From the IMG/VR virus record IMGVR_UViG_3300041411_000218, positions 1-31,584 of that record: a stretch of 31,584 nucleotides of DNA; one strand, written 5' to 3'. Shown here piece by piece: positions 6,351 through 15,016 of the stretch. The stretch is from a virus. The notes beneath the pieces are model-generated. The model searched no databases. It saw nothing but the letters and a program-made list of their open reading frames with translations, and was not told where the DNA came from. Each line of letters begins with the position of its first letter. The first letter of the stretch is position 1. The translations under genes and the position numbers were made by a program.

Positions 6351-7213
6351 TGGCCGACCTTACTGGATTGCCCGACGTTGTAGACGAAGAAGAATACGTC
6401 GAACTTCCTGAAACGGAAATGACGCTGAAAGACCTTCAGGAAATTGCCGAAGACGAAGATAAGCTCGCGGCATTAAAGCTGAAAATCGAACGTGGTTACG
6501 CAGCTTTGTGTGCATTGTGCGCGCATCCAATGGAAGACGACGACGAAGCTGAATCTGATGATGACGACGAAGAAATGTCCGATTCAAAAGAACTAATCAG
6601 CCTCGACAAAGCATTGAAATGCGTACACACCGGCCTTGATCTTTCAATGCCGAAAAAGAAAAAGAAAAAGCGCAGCCTTTCCCTTGACGGTAAAGGTGGT
6701 GCATCGACAGACGAAGACGCCGACGAAGATCCTGCGGAAATGTCATGTCGTTTGCTATTCAAAAAGATTAAGCAGGCATCGCATCCTGACAAGATCATGC
6801 GTTTCAGCGCAGACATAAAGAAAGAAATTCTCGAATGCTTTTTCAATGCCAAAACCTATTACGCTGAAGAGGATGTTAGTGCATTAATCCTTTGCTACAT
6901 TCGCGTTTATTTGTTGCGTGGTGAAGCATTCAAGATTACGCCAAAGATGTATCAATTGGCAAAGGAACGGCACAATGCCATTCTGCACCATATGAATTAT
7001 TTGGCAGCGCGCCCATACATTAACGCAATTGAAGCGTTGTATCGTGGTGAAAAGGAATTGGCAAAGCGTTTGTTTACTGCTTATCTGAAGAAACAAAAGG
7101 CAGAGAAAGCAGAGGAATGGGATGCGTTCGTTGATGAAGACGGCGAAGTCTATTTCGAATACGATGATGAAGAAGACGAAGAAAAAGAAGACGAAGAAAA
7201 AGAAGACGAATAA
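6350..7213 (+). CDS. Acidic J-domain (DnaJ-like, HPD motif) protein
   Basis: A 287-residue protein. Residues about 133-175 look like helices II and III of a J-domain: a basic helix (CRLLFKKIKQAS), then HPDK at 145-148, then a helix with FNAKTYY. The HPD tripeptide is what J-proteins use to stimulate Hsp70 (DnaK) ATPase (family knowledge). Upstream there are acidic runs (about 63-76) and a run of six lysines (102-107); the C-terminus is extremely acidic (FEYDDEEDEEKEDEEKEDE). There is no Gly/Phe region or zinc-finger domain, so it is not a full DnaJ. The protein probably recruits host DnaK to a phage target. It is the last gene before a terminator. Confidence 0.6.
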   Translation: MADLTGLPDVVDEEEYVELPETEMTLKDLQEIAEDEDKLAALKLKIERGYAALCALCAHPMEDDDEAESDDDDEEMSDSKELISLDKALKCVHTGLDLSMPKKKKKKRSLSLDGKGGASTDEDADEDPAEMSCRLLFKKIKQASHPDKIMRFSADIKKEILECFFNAKTYYAEEDVSALILCYIRVYLLRGEAFKITPKMYQLAKERHNAILHHMNYLAARPYINAIEALYRGEKELAKRLFTAYLKKQKAEKAEEWDAFVDEDGEVYFEYDDEEDEEKEDEEKEDE

Positions 7214-7237
7214 CACAATCAAATGCAATACCTAATC

Positions 7238-7259
7238 AGGGGCCTAGTGCCCCTTTTTT
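7238..7259 (+). terminator. Intrinsic terminator after the J-domain gene
   Basis: AGGGGC (7238-7243) pairs with GCCCCT (7249-7254) around the loop CTAGT, followed at once by TTTTTT. This is a textbook rho-independent terminator, 25 bp after the stop. Confidence 0.9.
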
Positions 7260-7285
7260 ATTGCCCAAAATACGCAAATGTTTCG

Positions 7286-7320
7286 TTTAAATCCCTTTAA
7301 GTAATTTAGATATAGTGGAA
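7286..7320 (+). promoter_or_regulatory. Candidate promoter upstream of first tail-sheath gene
   Basis: After the terminator, the 157-bp gap holds an AT-rich stretch with GTAATTTAGATATAGTGG at 7301-7318. It shares TAATTTA and TATAG with 21428-21446. TATAGT could serve as a sigma70-like -10, but the best upstream hexamer (TTTAAA at 7286) is 19 bp away, so a phage-specific factor is as likely. The ribosome site AAGGGG lies at about 7357-7362. Confidence 0.45.
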
Positions 7321-7370
7321 AGGCAGTAAATGCACATTCCCATATACCAACGATACAAGGGGTTTATTCC

Positions 7371-9011
7371 ATGGCATTTCCCAATACAAGTGCCGGGGTC
7401 TACGATCAGGATCGTGACCTTAGCCAGCGTGGCGGCACCGTAATCAGTTCCATTGCGGCACTGGTTACTGAAGCTGCAAAAGGTAAAGTCGGTGAGTGGA
7501 TTGATGTTTTCGACAAAGAAAATGCCAAACAAACTTTCGGCACAAAGTCTCTGAGCAAATACGGTTTCGGCATGTATTGCACAGAGCAATATCTGCGTGA
7601 ATCGCGCATGATGGTTAAACGCGTTGTTGACCCGGCCACCGCCCGCACTGCTGGCGCATGGCTTTCGGTTGATGATGTAACCGCAACCAATCCAGTTCTG
7701 AAACTCGTTTGTTTCGACAATGGCGACAATCAGCCGCAAGGCGTGCTTGGCGATCCAATGGAAACAGTCGATTTTCTCGCATCTAATCCGGGGGCAAAAA
7801 ATGCCCTTTTGTTCGTTTGCGCGAACTCGCCGGGTGAATGGTCTGATGAACTGAGTATCCGCGTTCGTCCATCCGCCCAAATGGGTACAGAAGTTGGCGA
7901 ATTTTCTGACCCGTACCATTTCTACCTTGAAGTTTTCCTGAACTACAAGGGTGATGCTTCTGTTCCGGTCGAATCCTATTTGTGTTCGCGGACTTCGGAA
8001 ATTGATGGGGAAGGCGGTCAGATGTACGTCGAGGATCGCATTAACGCGGCTTCGCAATACATCAAAGTGAAAAACAACAAACTGTGCCCACCTGTGCAAA
8101 TCCGTACAACTGCTTTCGAATACATCGACGGCGGTGAAGACGGCAAGCGCCCAACTGCCCAGCAAATTGCTGAAGCATGGGATGGTCTGGAAGACACGGA
8201 CACATACGAAGTACAAATTCTTTTGAACGCGGGTTACACGACTCCAAACGTTCAACAGAAAATGATTACCACCGCTGAAAAGCGTGGTGATGCAATCGCA
8301 ATTATCGACCTGCCGAAAGAATACGCCGAAGCTGCCCGCGCAGTGAACTATCGTCGGAATATCCTGAACGTTTCCAGCTCCTACGGCGCGATGTATGCCC
8401 CGTATGTGGAAGTGACCGACGAAATCACAGGCCGTCGTTTCTTCTGCCCGCCATCTGCATTGGTAGGCGCTCAATTCGCATACACCGACCGCGTGCGTGC
8501 GTACTATTGGGCACCGGCTGGTATTTCGCGTGGTCAAATGAAAGTCACTGACTTGTTCAAGAAATACAACAAGCAGGAACGCAACGCTTTGGAACAGGCG
8601 CAAGTCAACGTGATTCGCCGTATTCCGGGCCGTGGTTTCGTGATTTTCGACCAGTCCACACTGCAAGCTTTTGCGTCTGGTTTCCAGAACGTAAACGTAC
8701 GCCGTTTGGTCAACGGTATTAAATCCATGGTTCGCAAAGCTTTCTTGCCATCGGTATTTAATCCGAACGATGAATTCGAACGCCTCAAGCTGAAGAACCT
8801 CGTTGATGCCGAAGTGCGTACCATCAAAACCGGACGCGGTGTAAACGAATGGGAAACCATTTGTGACGAACGTAACAACACGCGGGATGTAATCGCGAAC
8901 AACGATATGGTCATTGACCTGATTCTTGATCCGACCATTCCTGCAAAACGCGCGCATATTGGTGCGGATATCCGCAACTTCGGCGATTCGATCAGCTTCC
9001 GGGAGTCCTAA
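7371..9011 (+). CDS. Tail sheath protein (first of two)
   Basis: The product is a 546-residue contractile tail-sheath protein: it polymerises around the tail tube and contracts on infection. Family hallmarks seen: N-terminal SAGVYDQDRDLSQ followed by a strand/helix like the domain I entry; NSPGEWSDELSIRVRPS near residue 154, typical of sheath (GxWxNxLxIRV); and DLPKEYAEAARAVNYRRN in the middle. C-terminal are YYWAPAGISRGQ, the NKQERNALEQAQVNVIR segment and FNPNDEFERLKLKN. The length fits sheath proteins (about 450-700 aa). It follows a terminator and candidate promoter and heads a unit with two fibre-like proteins. A second sheath homologue lies at 28431-30035. The ATG is preceded by AAGGGG. 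Confidence 0.9.
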   Translation: MAFPNTSAGVYDQDRDLSQRGGTVISSIAALVTEAAKGKVGEWIDVFDKENAKQTFGTKSLSKYGFGMYCTEQYLRESRMMVKRVVDPATARTAGAWLSVDDVTATNPVLKLVCFDNGDNQPQGVLGDPMETVDFLASNPGAKNALLFVCANSPGEWSDELSIRVRPSAQMGTEVGEFSDPYHFYLEVFLNYKGDASVPVESYLCSRTSEIDGEGGQMYVEDRINAASQYIKVKNNKLCPPVQIRTTAFEYIDGGEDGKRPTAQQIAEAWDGLEDTDTYEVQILLNAGYTTPNVQQKMITTAEKRGDAIAIIDLPKEYAEAARAVNYRRNILNVSSSYGAMYAPYVEVTDEITGRRFFCPPSALVGAQFAYTDRVRAYYWAPAGISRGQMKVTDLFKKYNKQERNALEQAQVNVIRRIPGRGFVIFDQSTLQAFASGFQNVNVRRLVNGIKSMVRKAFLPSVFNPNDEFERLKLKNLVDAEVRTIKTGRGVNEWETICDERNNTRDVIANNDMVIDLILDPTIPAKRAHIGADIRNFGDSISFRES

Positions 9012-9014
9012 TAA

Positions 9015-9659
9015 ATGGCTGAGAAAAAAATCGAGGAAATTCGCGATGCACTTCGCGTTATTTCCGACATCCAGAACATGGATGAAACCAATCCAATCGT
9101 ACACCGCGTGAGTAACGCGACTGTTCGAAAGGTAACAACCACCGTTGCTGCTGTTCGCGAACCTACGCAATTGATCGTTCCTTTGAACGTGATTTGGTTC
9201 GACTTCGATCCGCAAAGCAAGTATTACAAAACAGCTCGCCGTCGTGTTTCGAAAAACGCAGACGTTGGTGCCGGTACTCTCCACACGTGGGAAGTAATCG
9301 ACACTTACGCTCAATTCATCGAAGATCAATTCTACGATGCAGAAGACGCGGAAATTCTGAACACTCAAGCGCCGTTGCCTGTTGCTTCGACAACCGTTAT
9401 GGGTATCGCGAAACTGAGCGTTGCTGCATTGAATGGCGCCACGCCAACGGTTGTCGGTGAAGGCGATCCGCGTTTGACTGACGCACGCACACCAACCGAA
9501 CACACGCACGCGGAACGTCCTGCATCGCAATTGAAAACGCGCACGGGCATTGTGACAATTGAAAACAGTGCTGCTCCAGTTGTTGGCGCTACGCTGTTCG
9601 CAACCAGTCCAAATTCCGCCGTATGGCGCCAAGTAACCACCGCCGACGTGAATCGTTAA
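9015..9659 (+). CDS. Fibre/adhesin-like structural protein, short paralogue
   Basis: The protein has 214 residues. Its middle and C-terminal half align with the N-terminal 190 residues of the next protein: LIVPLNVIWFDFDPQ versus LTVPYNVSWIMSDPE, an RRV...G...W-V block, and GDPRLTDARTPTEHTHA versus SDPRMSNARPPKTHSHV. The DPRLxDARTPxxHxH motif is one I associate with phage tail-fibre and receptor-binding proteins. The protein ends shortly after this motif, so it may be an attachment/adaptor module without the distal Ig-like part. It starts three bases after the sheath stop (GGGAG ribosome site), so it is probably a tail component made with the sheath. Confidence 0.6.
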   Translation: MAEKKIEEIRDALRVISDIQNMDETNPIVHRVSNATVRKVTTTVAAVREPTQLIVPLNVIWFDFDPQSKYYKTARRRVSKNADVGAGTLHTWEVIDTYAQFIEDQFYDAEDAEILNTQAPLPVASTTVMGIAKLSVAALNGATPTVVGEGDPRLTDARTPTEHTHAERPASQLKTRTGIVTIENSAAPVVGATLFATSPNSAVWRQVTTADVNR

Positions 9660-9668
9660 GAGGCTGTT

Positions 9669-11996
9669 ATGACATTAACCGAGTTTGTAGATTCCAAACT
9701 TGCGATTGCGTTGGATTATCGCGGTTTGAGCAAATACAACCCGGTTGAGATTGTGGTCGAGGGCAACGGGCATACGTTCGTTGTTCTCGTTTCGCATCTT
9801 GAGCCGGATACCCTCACAGTTCCTTACAACGTTTCGTGGATTATGTCCGATCCCGAACACCCTGATTACAAAGTATTGATGCGCCGCGTCGATGCTGAAA
9901 ACTACGATGGCAACGGCTATCGCGGTTCGTGGGCAGTTCTTTCGACTGTCGAAGAAATTTACAACGAACCTCAATTCTTCAAGAAAGATTCCGATCCAAT
10001 TCTTGGTGAAGTTGAACAATTCCGACCGCCAATTGCTACCGACAAAGCATACGGCGGTTTCTTCGTTTCTCATGTTGCCGCTGGTTCTGAACTGGCACCG
10101 GTTGTTGTTGAAACCAGCGACCCGCGCATGAGCAACGCACGCCCACCGAAAACACACAGCCACGTACAAACCCCGGCCACCATGCTTAGCGCTGGTGACA
10201 GTCTGGAAAAATACGTAAACATTTCGACGGTAAACGATCCTGTTGCCGGTCAAATGCTGTTTGTTACGGGCACCGATGGCGACGGCAATTATGTTGGTGA
10301 ATGGAAATATCCAACCGCTGAATTCCCGTACATTGGCCCGGTTCCGGTAAGCCTTGATGTAATCGGCCCACTGGTTCCAGTTCTCGGCGGAACGAATCAC
10401 GTTTTGCGTGCTGACGTTCTGATGGATGACGATACAACTCTGAATAGCGTTAAAGCTGTTTGGACTCTCGGCAACAATGCCGAATGGGCGCAAATCAATG
10501 CAGCTACCGGCGTTTTCAAAGCTGGTTTGGTTGCTGTCGATACGCCTGTAACTGTTCGCGCAACATGGACTCACGTTGATAGTGGCGAAGTAGTTTTCAA
10601 AGATTACATCATCACAATTATCGGCGATCCATCGTTGGTTATTCTCGACTTTATCAGCATTGGTGGCCCTACCGAAATCCAGAAATCGGAAACCGGTACG
10701 TATCCTGTCACCGCGCATTACACTGACGGTTCTACCGCTGTCGTAACGCCGAATGTTTATGAATCGAGCAATAGCGCTGCCGGTACATTCAGCAATGGCG
10801 TATTGACTCCGCGCTCTTCGCAAATTGGCGATCTTTCTACACGCCTGACTGCGACGTATACCGCCAACGGAATTACACGCACGGCATTCATTGACGTGAC
10901 CGTGAAAGATCCTGCAATTTATCCGGCGACGATTACAATCAATGGCCCGGTACAAGTTGATCAAGATGATTCGATCACTTTGCTGGCTCACGTTGTTTTC
11001 ACTGACGGTTCTGAAGCCGATGTGAACACCGCTGCATGGTCTGTTGTATCGACTGTGTTTGCGACCATCACCACTCCGGCTGGCGTCCTGACTGCTAAAC
11101 CGTTGACCACTCCGGGTTCTAAATCCGTGACTGTTAACGTTTCGTTTACGCAGAATGGCGTGACCAAAACTGCGTCGAAAGCAATTGCAATTGCTGACAC
11201 CAAAAACTGGCCGACAACTGCACAAGTTCTCGGTAAAACAACTGTTGCTCCTAGCGCTACAGAAACTTACACGTACGAAGTGACATACACGGACGGTTCG
11301 AAAGTTCTGAAAACGCCTGTTTGGTCTAGTTCCGACGAAACCAAAATGACGATTGATGCTGCGACTGGTGTGGCTACATACAACACCATCGAATCGACTG
11401 TGACTGTTCGCGCAGTTTACACAGAAGACGGAATCAATCTGAATGCCAACAAAGTTGTAACCATCGCTGTTCCGCCTGTAGTTGTTCCAGAAATGCGCAT
11501 TGGTTCTGCAATGTTCGCTAACCGGTTGTTCACGGGTGGCCCAATCGCTTCTGAAATCACTCCTGAAGAAGCTGAATACGATGTAATCGCTGATCCATCG
11601 CCGTACGGTCGCCCGTATGATCATTGGGCCGGTTTCGCAGAATTTGCTGCCGACAAAATGACTCAAACTGTGACAACCGTTGACGGCACCACACCGGTAA
11701 GCGTCACCGTTGATAACGGCGAATACGTTTACATCATGTGGCCGAAGTCGAAAGGTTCTGCAATTGTCACTCTGTTGCAGCCGGGCGATTTCAACGAAAT
11801 CATGGGCGGCGTTCTGTACCGCAACGAAATCCTTGGTAACTCTGATGGCTTGCCGGGTTACGATCCGAACTTGCCTAAGTTTGTCGAAGTTATGTACGAC
11901 GATGGCACTGGTGAAATTCCGTGGATTGTTGTGCGTGCTGATGACACACCAAACGCAACACAAACGTTCACGTACAAAATCAGCTATGTTCCATAA
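9669..11996 (+). CDS. Large virion protein: adaptor domain plus four Ig-like (BIg2-type) repeats and C-terminal domain
   Basis: The protein has 775 residues. About 1-210 is an adaptor paralogous to the preceding protein, including SDPRMSNARPPKTHSH. Four Ig-like repeats of about 95 residues then begin near 220, 323, 417 and 513. Each starts with a strand such as YPATITINGP and contains a Y/FTDGS turn (VFTDGS, TYTDGS, HYTDGS) plus a W-x-SS strand, as in bacterial Ig-like group 2 domains. A different C-terminal domain (about 605-775) contains GRPYDHWAGF and GLPGYDPNLP. Likely a tail or virion surface protein that binds host surface or glycans (family knowledge). It follows the short paralogue with a 9-bp gap (AAGAGG ribosome site). 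Confidence 0.7.
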   Translation: MTLTEFVDSKLAIALDYRGLSKYNPVEIVVEGNGHTFVVLVSHLEPDTLTVPYNVSWIMSDPEHPDYKVLMRRVDAENYDGNGYRGSWAVLSTVEEIYNEPQFFKKDSDPILGEVEQFRPPIATDKAYGGFFVSHVAAGSELAPVVVETSDPRMSNARPPKTHSHVQTPATMLSAGDSLEKYVNISTVNDPVAGQMLFVTGTDGDGNYVGEWKYPTAEFPYIGPVPVSLDVIGPLVPVLGGTNHVLRADVLMDDDTTLNSVKAVWTLGNNAEWAQINAATGVFKAGLVAVDTPVTVRATWTHVDSGEVVFKDYIITIIGDPSLVILDFISIGGPTEIQKSETGTYPVTAHYTDGSTAVVTPNVYESSNSAAGTFSNGVLTPRSSQIGDLSTRLTATYTANGITRTAFIDVTVKDPAIYPATITINGPVQVDQDDSITLLAHVVFTDGSEADVNTAAWSVVSTVFATITTPAGVLTAKPLTTPGSKSVTVNVSFTQNGVTKTASKAIAIADTKNWPTTAQVLGKTTVAPSATETYTYEVTYTDGSKVLKTPVWSSSDETKMTIDAATGVATYNTIESTVTVRAVYTEDGINLNANKVVTIAVPPVVVPEMRIGSAMFANRLFTGGPIASEITPEEAEYDVIADPSPYGRPYDHWAGFAEFAADKMTQTVTTVDGTTPVSVTVDNGEYVYIMWPKSKGSAIVTLLQPGDFNEIMGGVLYRNEILGNSDGLPGYDPNLPKFVEVMYDDGTGEIPWIVVRADDTPNATQTFTYKISYVP

Positions 11997-12005
11997 ATAA
12001 AGGAC

Positions 12006-12036
12006 GGGTCAGTTATCGAAAGGTAGCTGGCCCTTT
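12006..12036 (+). terminator. Hairpin, possible weak terminator, between the two Ig-repeat genes
   Basis: GGGTCAGTTA (12006-12015) pairs with TAGCTGGCCC (12024-12033), ten pairs with two G-T wobbles, around TCGAAAGG. Only TTTCCCT follows, so termination would be partial. It may reduce expression of the downstream Ig-repeat gene or stabilise the upstream mRNA. Confidence 0.6.
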
Positions 12037-12059
12037 CCCTGTAAAAAGGAGGATTCAAC

Positions 12060-13727
12060 ATGGCCGGTATAGACGAAGTTCCATGGCCGGTAGAGCTACA
12101 AATAATCGGGCCATCGCAAACAATTCCAGAACGCACAAGCTTTACGTTTCGTGCACGCCTTTTGTACGACGATGAATCCACAAAAATTGTTCCTGCTGAA
12201 TGGTTTTTGACGTCGAATGAATTCGGCACAATCACACCGGACGGGGTTTTCACCGCTGGTAGCGTTCCAACTGGAACACGTAGCGTTGAGGCGCAATGTT
12301 CGTACCTCGACCCACAAGCTGGCTACGTCTTAGCAGCGCAACAAACGTTCACCGTGAAAGACACTGATACCCCACCGGTTCTTTTGTCTTTGCATTTGGA
12401 CGGGCCTACTGAAGTTCCCAAGAATTCAGAAGCAGAATACGTTGTAACAGCGCGCTACAGTAACGGTACAACTGTTTCTGTTGAGCCTACGTCGCTTGTA
12501 TCCAGCCGACCTGCTGTTGCGACAATTGATTTAAACGGTAACGCGACTTTTGCAGCGATTCGCGGCAATGCGACCGTAGTTTTTACAGCGCAATACGTAA
12601 ACGGCGCCGATACATTCGAAGCCACGCTGAGCATCCAAGTAATTGACTCGGCGATTTATCCAGTTCGCGGGAACGTGTTCGGCCCAGCGGTCATAACCGA
12701 AAACGGTAAGGCGCAATTTGGATTGAATGTTGTTTTCGAGAACGGAAAAAATCAGCAAGTGATTGCTAACTGGCATTCGTCAAACCCGAAAGCCGGTGAA
12801 TTGGATTGTAACGGACATTTTTGTGCTGCGTCTGTTGAAGGCGTAGAAACAACCACAATTATTGCATCGTACGAATACGAAGGGACAATTACTTCGGCTT
12901 CGCTAGAACTGAGTGTGCTGGACATCACCGTTTACCCGGAAAGCCTGACCATCGACGGCCCTGAAAAGATTCGTGAAGGTTTGGTAGTTCAGTATTACAC
13001 AACACTTCGTTTTTCTAACGGCACGCGTAAATCTGTTCTGGCGAATTTGCAGGCCAGTGATAGCGCAGGCGGTTATTTGGATGCAGGCTGTCAATTCCAT
13101 GCGGCTTCTCAAGTGAGTGCACCGACAGACGTAATGCTGTTTGCAGTTCATGAGACTTTGACTTCACAGCGTTTTGTTGAAGTTATTCCGTCGCCAGTTT
13201 TGCCCGTTCGTTGTTATATCGAGCTGCGTTCGCCGATGTATGTTGGTGAATATCAATCGCTGAAATTCCATGTCGTTTATGAAGACGGAACGGACATTGT
13301 GCTTCCTGCATCGTGGTCGCTGTCGAACACGCACATTGCGGAAATCAGTGAAGGCGGCGTGCTGCACGCGATTGAGGTTGTGGAAACTGCCGAACTTGTT
13401 GTGCGTGCATCTTTGAACATTAGCGGTGTTGCATTGAACGCGGAATTGCCGGTGACGTTGATCGACAATAAAACGTATCCGATGTCGATAAGCATTAGCG
13501 GCCCTGAAAGTATCCGTGTAGGCATGGCAACTTCTTACACTGCGCTTGCATTGTTTTCCGATGGAACAGAACGCCCGGTTTCGCCGTTGTGGTTCTGTGC
13601 TGACGATCATGTAAACGTGATGTTGGGACGCGTTAAAGCAACAGCCCCCGGAACCTATCACGTGTCCGTTACGTACACGCTGCAACACGAAACAGTAACC
13701 GCAACAATTGAGATAACCGTGTCATGA
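12060..13727 (+). CDS. Virion protein made of six Ig-like (BIg2-type) repeats
   Basis: The 555-residue protein is almost wholly repeats of about 93 residues, beginning near 9, 105, 200, 292, 381 and 474. Each has an opening strand (WPVELQIIGP, YPVRGNVFGP, YPESLTIDGP, YPMSISISGP) and a F/YxDG or FxNG turn. It lacks the adaptor and the distinct C-terminal domain of the preceding gene, so it looks like a rod of Ig domains. Such arrays decorate phage heads and tails and can bind carbohydrate (family knowledge). It has the strongest ribosome site in the window (AAGGAGG, 12046-12052). Its stop overlaps the next start by ATGA. Confidence 0.7.
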   Translation: MAGIDEVPWPVELQIIGPSQTIPERTSFTFRARLLYDDESTKIVPAEWFLTSNEFGTITPDGVFTAGSVPTGTRSVEAQCSYLDPQAGYVLAAQQTFTVKDTDTPPVLLSLHLDGPTEVPKNSEAEYVVTARYSNGTTVSVEPTSLVSSRPAVATIDLNGNATFAAIRGNATVVFTAQYVNGADTFEATLSIQVIDSAIYPVRGNVFGPAVITENGKAQFGLNVVFENGKNQQVIANWHSSNPKAGELDCNGHFCAASVEGVETTTIIASYEYEGTITSASLELSVLDITVYPESLTIDGPEKIREGLVVQYYTTLRFSNGTRKSVLANLQASDSAGGYLDAGCQFHAASQVSAPTDVMLFAVHETLTSQRFVEVIPSPVLPVRCYIELRSPMYVGEYQSLKFHVVYEDGTDIVLPASWSLSNTHIAEISEGGVLHAIEVVETAELVVRASLNISGVALNAELPVTLIDNKTYPMSISISGPESIRVGMATSYTALALFSDGTERPVSPLWFCADDHVNVMLGRVKATAPGTYHVSVTYTLQHETVTATIEITVS

Positions 13728-15016
13728 TTATTGGACTCGCAGCCGCACAGGTAGACTTCAAAATATTCGAATGGTTTTCGAATGCAGGCGCCGACTTCCA
13801 ATTGAAGCTGGCAGGCCACACGCCAATTCGCGTAGAGCCTGATGATCTTATCGGGTTGAAGAAAACCACACGTGGGCCAACCGCTGGTTCTTATCAGGTT
13901 GTGTTGGCTAAATATCCCCAACTTGTTTTCCGTTCGATTAAGCAGCACGAAATCGACACGTTTTTCGAACACTTGAAACCGTTCGCTGGCGTACCGGACA
14001 AGCCGGGGTTTGAAGGCGGTCGCCGCGCACCAATTCGTAGAGACGTGTTGGAGAAATCCGATAAGCAATCGTCGCAGTATTTTGTAGCGCCAAACTCCCC
14101 ACGGGAACAAGGCTCCTACGATAAAAATGATTACCAATGGCGACAGGTTGTTCGCACAGTTCAAATCACCACGAAGACACACGGTGCCACACGCCAAAGC
14201 TTGAAAGAGCATGAAATTGTTGGTGTGCGTTACCTGCGTAAATCCCACGGCGGTTATGTAATCATGCCGAGCGGTGAACGCGTGATGATTTCCCACGATA
14301 AGTACGAAGAGTTAACACTCAATTCGGACATCTTGCCGCGAGCGCGACAGGAAAAAGGCATCGTGGATTTGAACGACATTGCCCGCAACTTGCCGAAAGG
14401 TACGCGTATTCGAATGCCCCGTATTCCGAAAACGCCAATCGTTAAAACACCACGCAAAACGGAAAAGGGTTCGGTAACTGATCGCCCATTCCATGAGCAA
14501 AACAAACCGCTCGTTTCACAGTTCGATTACAAAGAGTTCGACGAAGCCTTTGATTTCGAACCAGAAGACGAAGAAGAACTGCTAAATCCACCAGACGAAT
14601 TCGAATTTGAAGACGACGAAACTGTAAATACACAGGGTGCACCGGCCCTTGATACAGAAGTTGGCGAAGAAGAAGATGACCCTGATATGGATCATTTGCA
14701 GGATGTCGAACACGACGAAGAAACAGGCGAACCAATCGAAGACGAAGACGCAGTTTATGCCGAAGAAGGTTTGGTACTCAAAACCAAAGCGGGCGCGGAA
14801 TGGGTTGTTGTTGCGGTTGAAGAAGAAGGTTTGTCAGATAACCTGTTGCTTTACGACGTGGAAAACAAATCGCTTCGAAACTATCGAGTGCCAGCCGGTG
14901 AAGACTTGCGGAATATGAAGACCGTTACACCTGATCGAGTTATGAGCGGGCCAAAATTCGAGAAGATACGGGACGAAGCCGTAGAACGTGACCTCACTGC
15001 TGGAAAACGTATATGA
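13724..15016 (+). CDS. Unknown protein with acidic linker, 430 aa
   Basis: I do not recognise this protein. The N-terminal 80 residues are mixed alpha/beta (FKIFEWFSNAGADFQLKLAG). A basic middle (about 100-255) holds KGTRIRMPRIPKTPIVKTPRK, a proline/lysine linker likely disordered. A very acidic stretch (about 268-347) precedes a small beta-rich C-terminal domain (VLKTKAGAEWVVVAVEEEGL; LLLYDVENKSLRNYRVP) ending basic. A separate short beta domain after a flexible linker suggests a scaffold or adaptor. It is coupled by ATGA overlaps both to the Ig-repeat gene upstream and to the DNA ligase downstream. Confidence 0.65.
   Translation: MIIGLAAAQVDFKIFEWFSNAGADFQLKLAGHTPIRVEPDDLIGLKKTTRGPTAGSYQVVLAKYPQLVFRSIKQHEIDTFFEHLKPFAGVPDKPGFEGGRRAPIRRDVLEKSDKQSSQYFVAPNSPREQGSYDKNDYQWRQVVRTVQITTKTHGATRQSLKEHEIVGVRYLRKSHGGYVIMPSGERVMISHDKYEELTLNSDILPRARQEKGIVDLNDIARNLPKGTRIRMPRIPKTPIVKTPRKTEKGSVTDRPFHEQNKPLVSQFDYKEFDEAFDFEPEDEEELLNPPDEFEFEDDETVNTQGAPALDTEVGEEEDDPDMDHLQDVEHDEETGEPIEDEDAVYAEEGLVLKTKAGAEWVVVAVEEEGLSDNLLLYDVENKSLRNYRVPAGEDLRNMKTVTPDRVMSGPKFEKIRDEAVERDLTAGKRI

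Noticed and set aside
7287-9632. 781-codon open frame on the minus strand
   Set aside because: It lies antisense to the sheath and fibre genes, in a frame left open by their codon bias. The translation has no domain pattern and there is no ribosome site.
9675-11963. 762-codon open frame on the minus strand
   Set aside because: Antisense to the Ig-repeat gene. Its composition (Arg, Asn, Phe, Cys-rich) is typical of a codon shadow, and the sense strand has clear repeats.
12060-13727. Ig repeats as a sign of recent DNA repeat expansion
   Set aside because: The nucleotide sequences of the repeats differ widely; only the protein pattern repeats.
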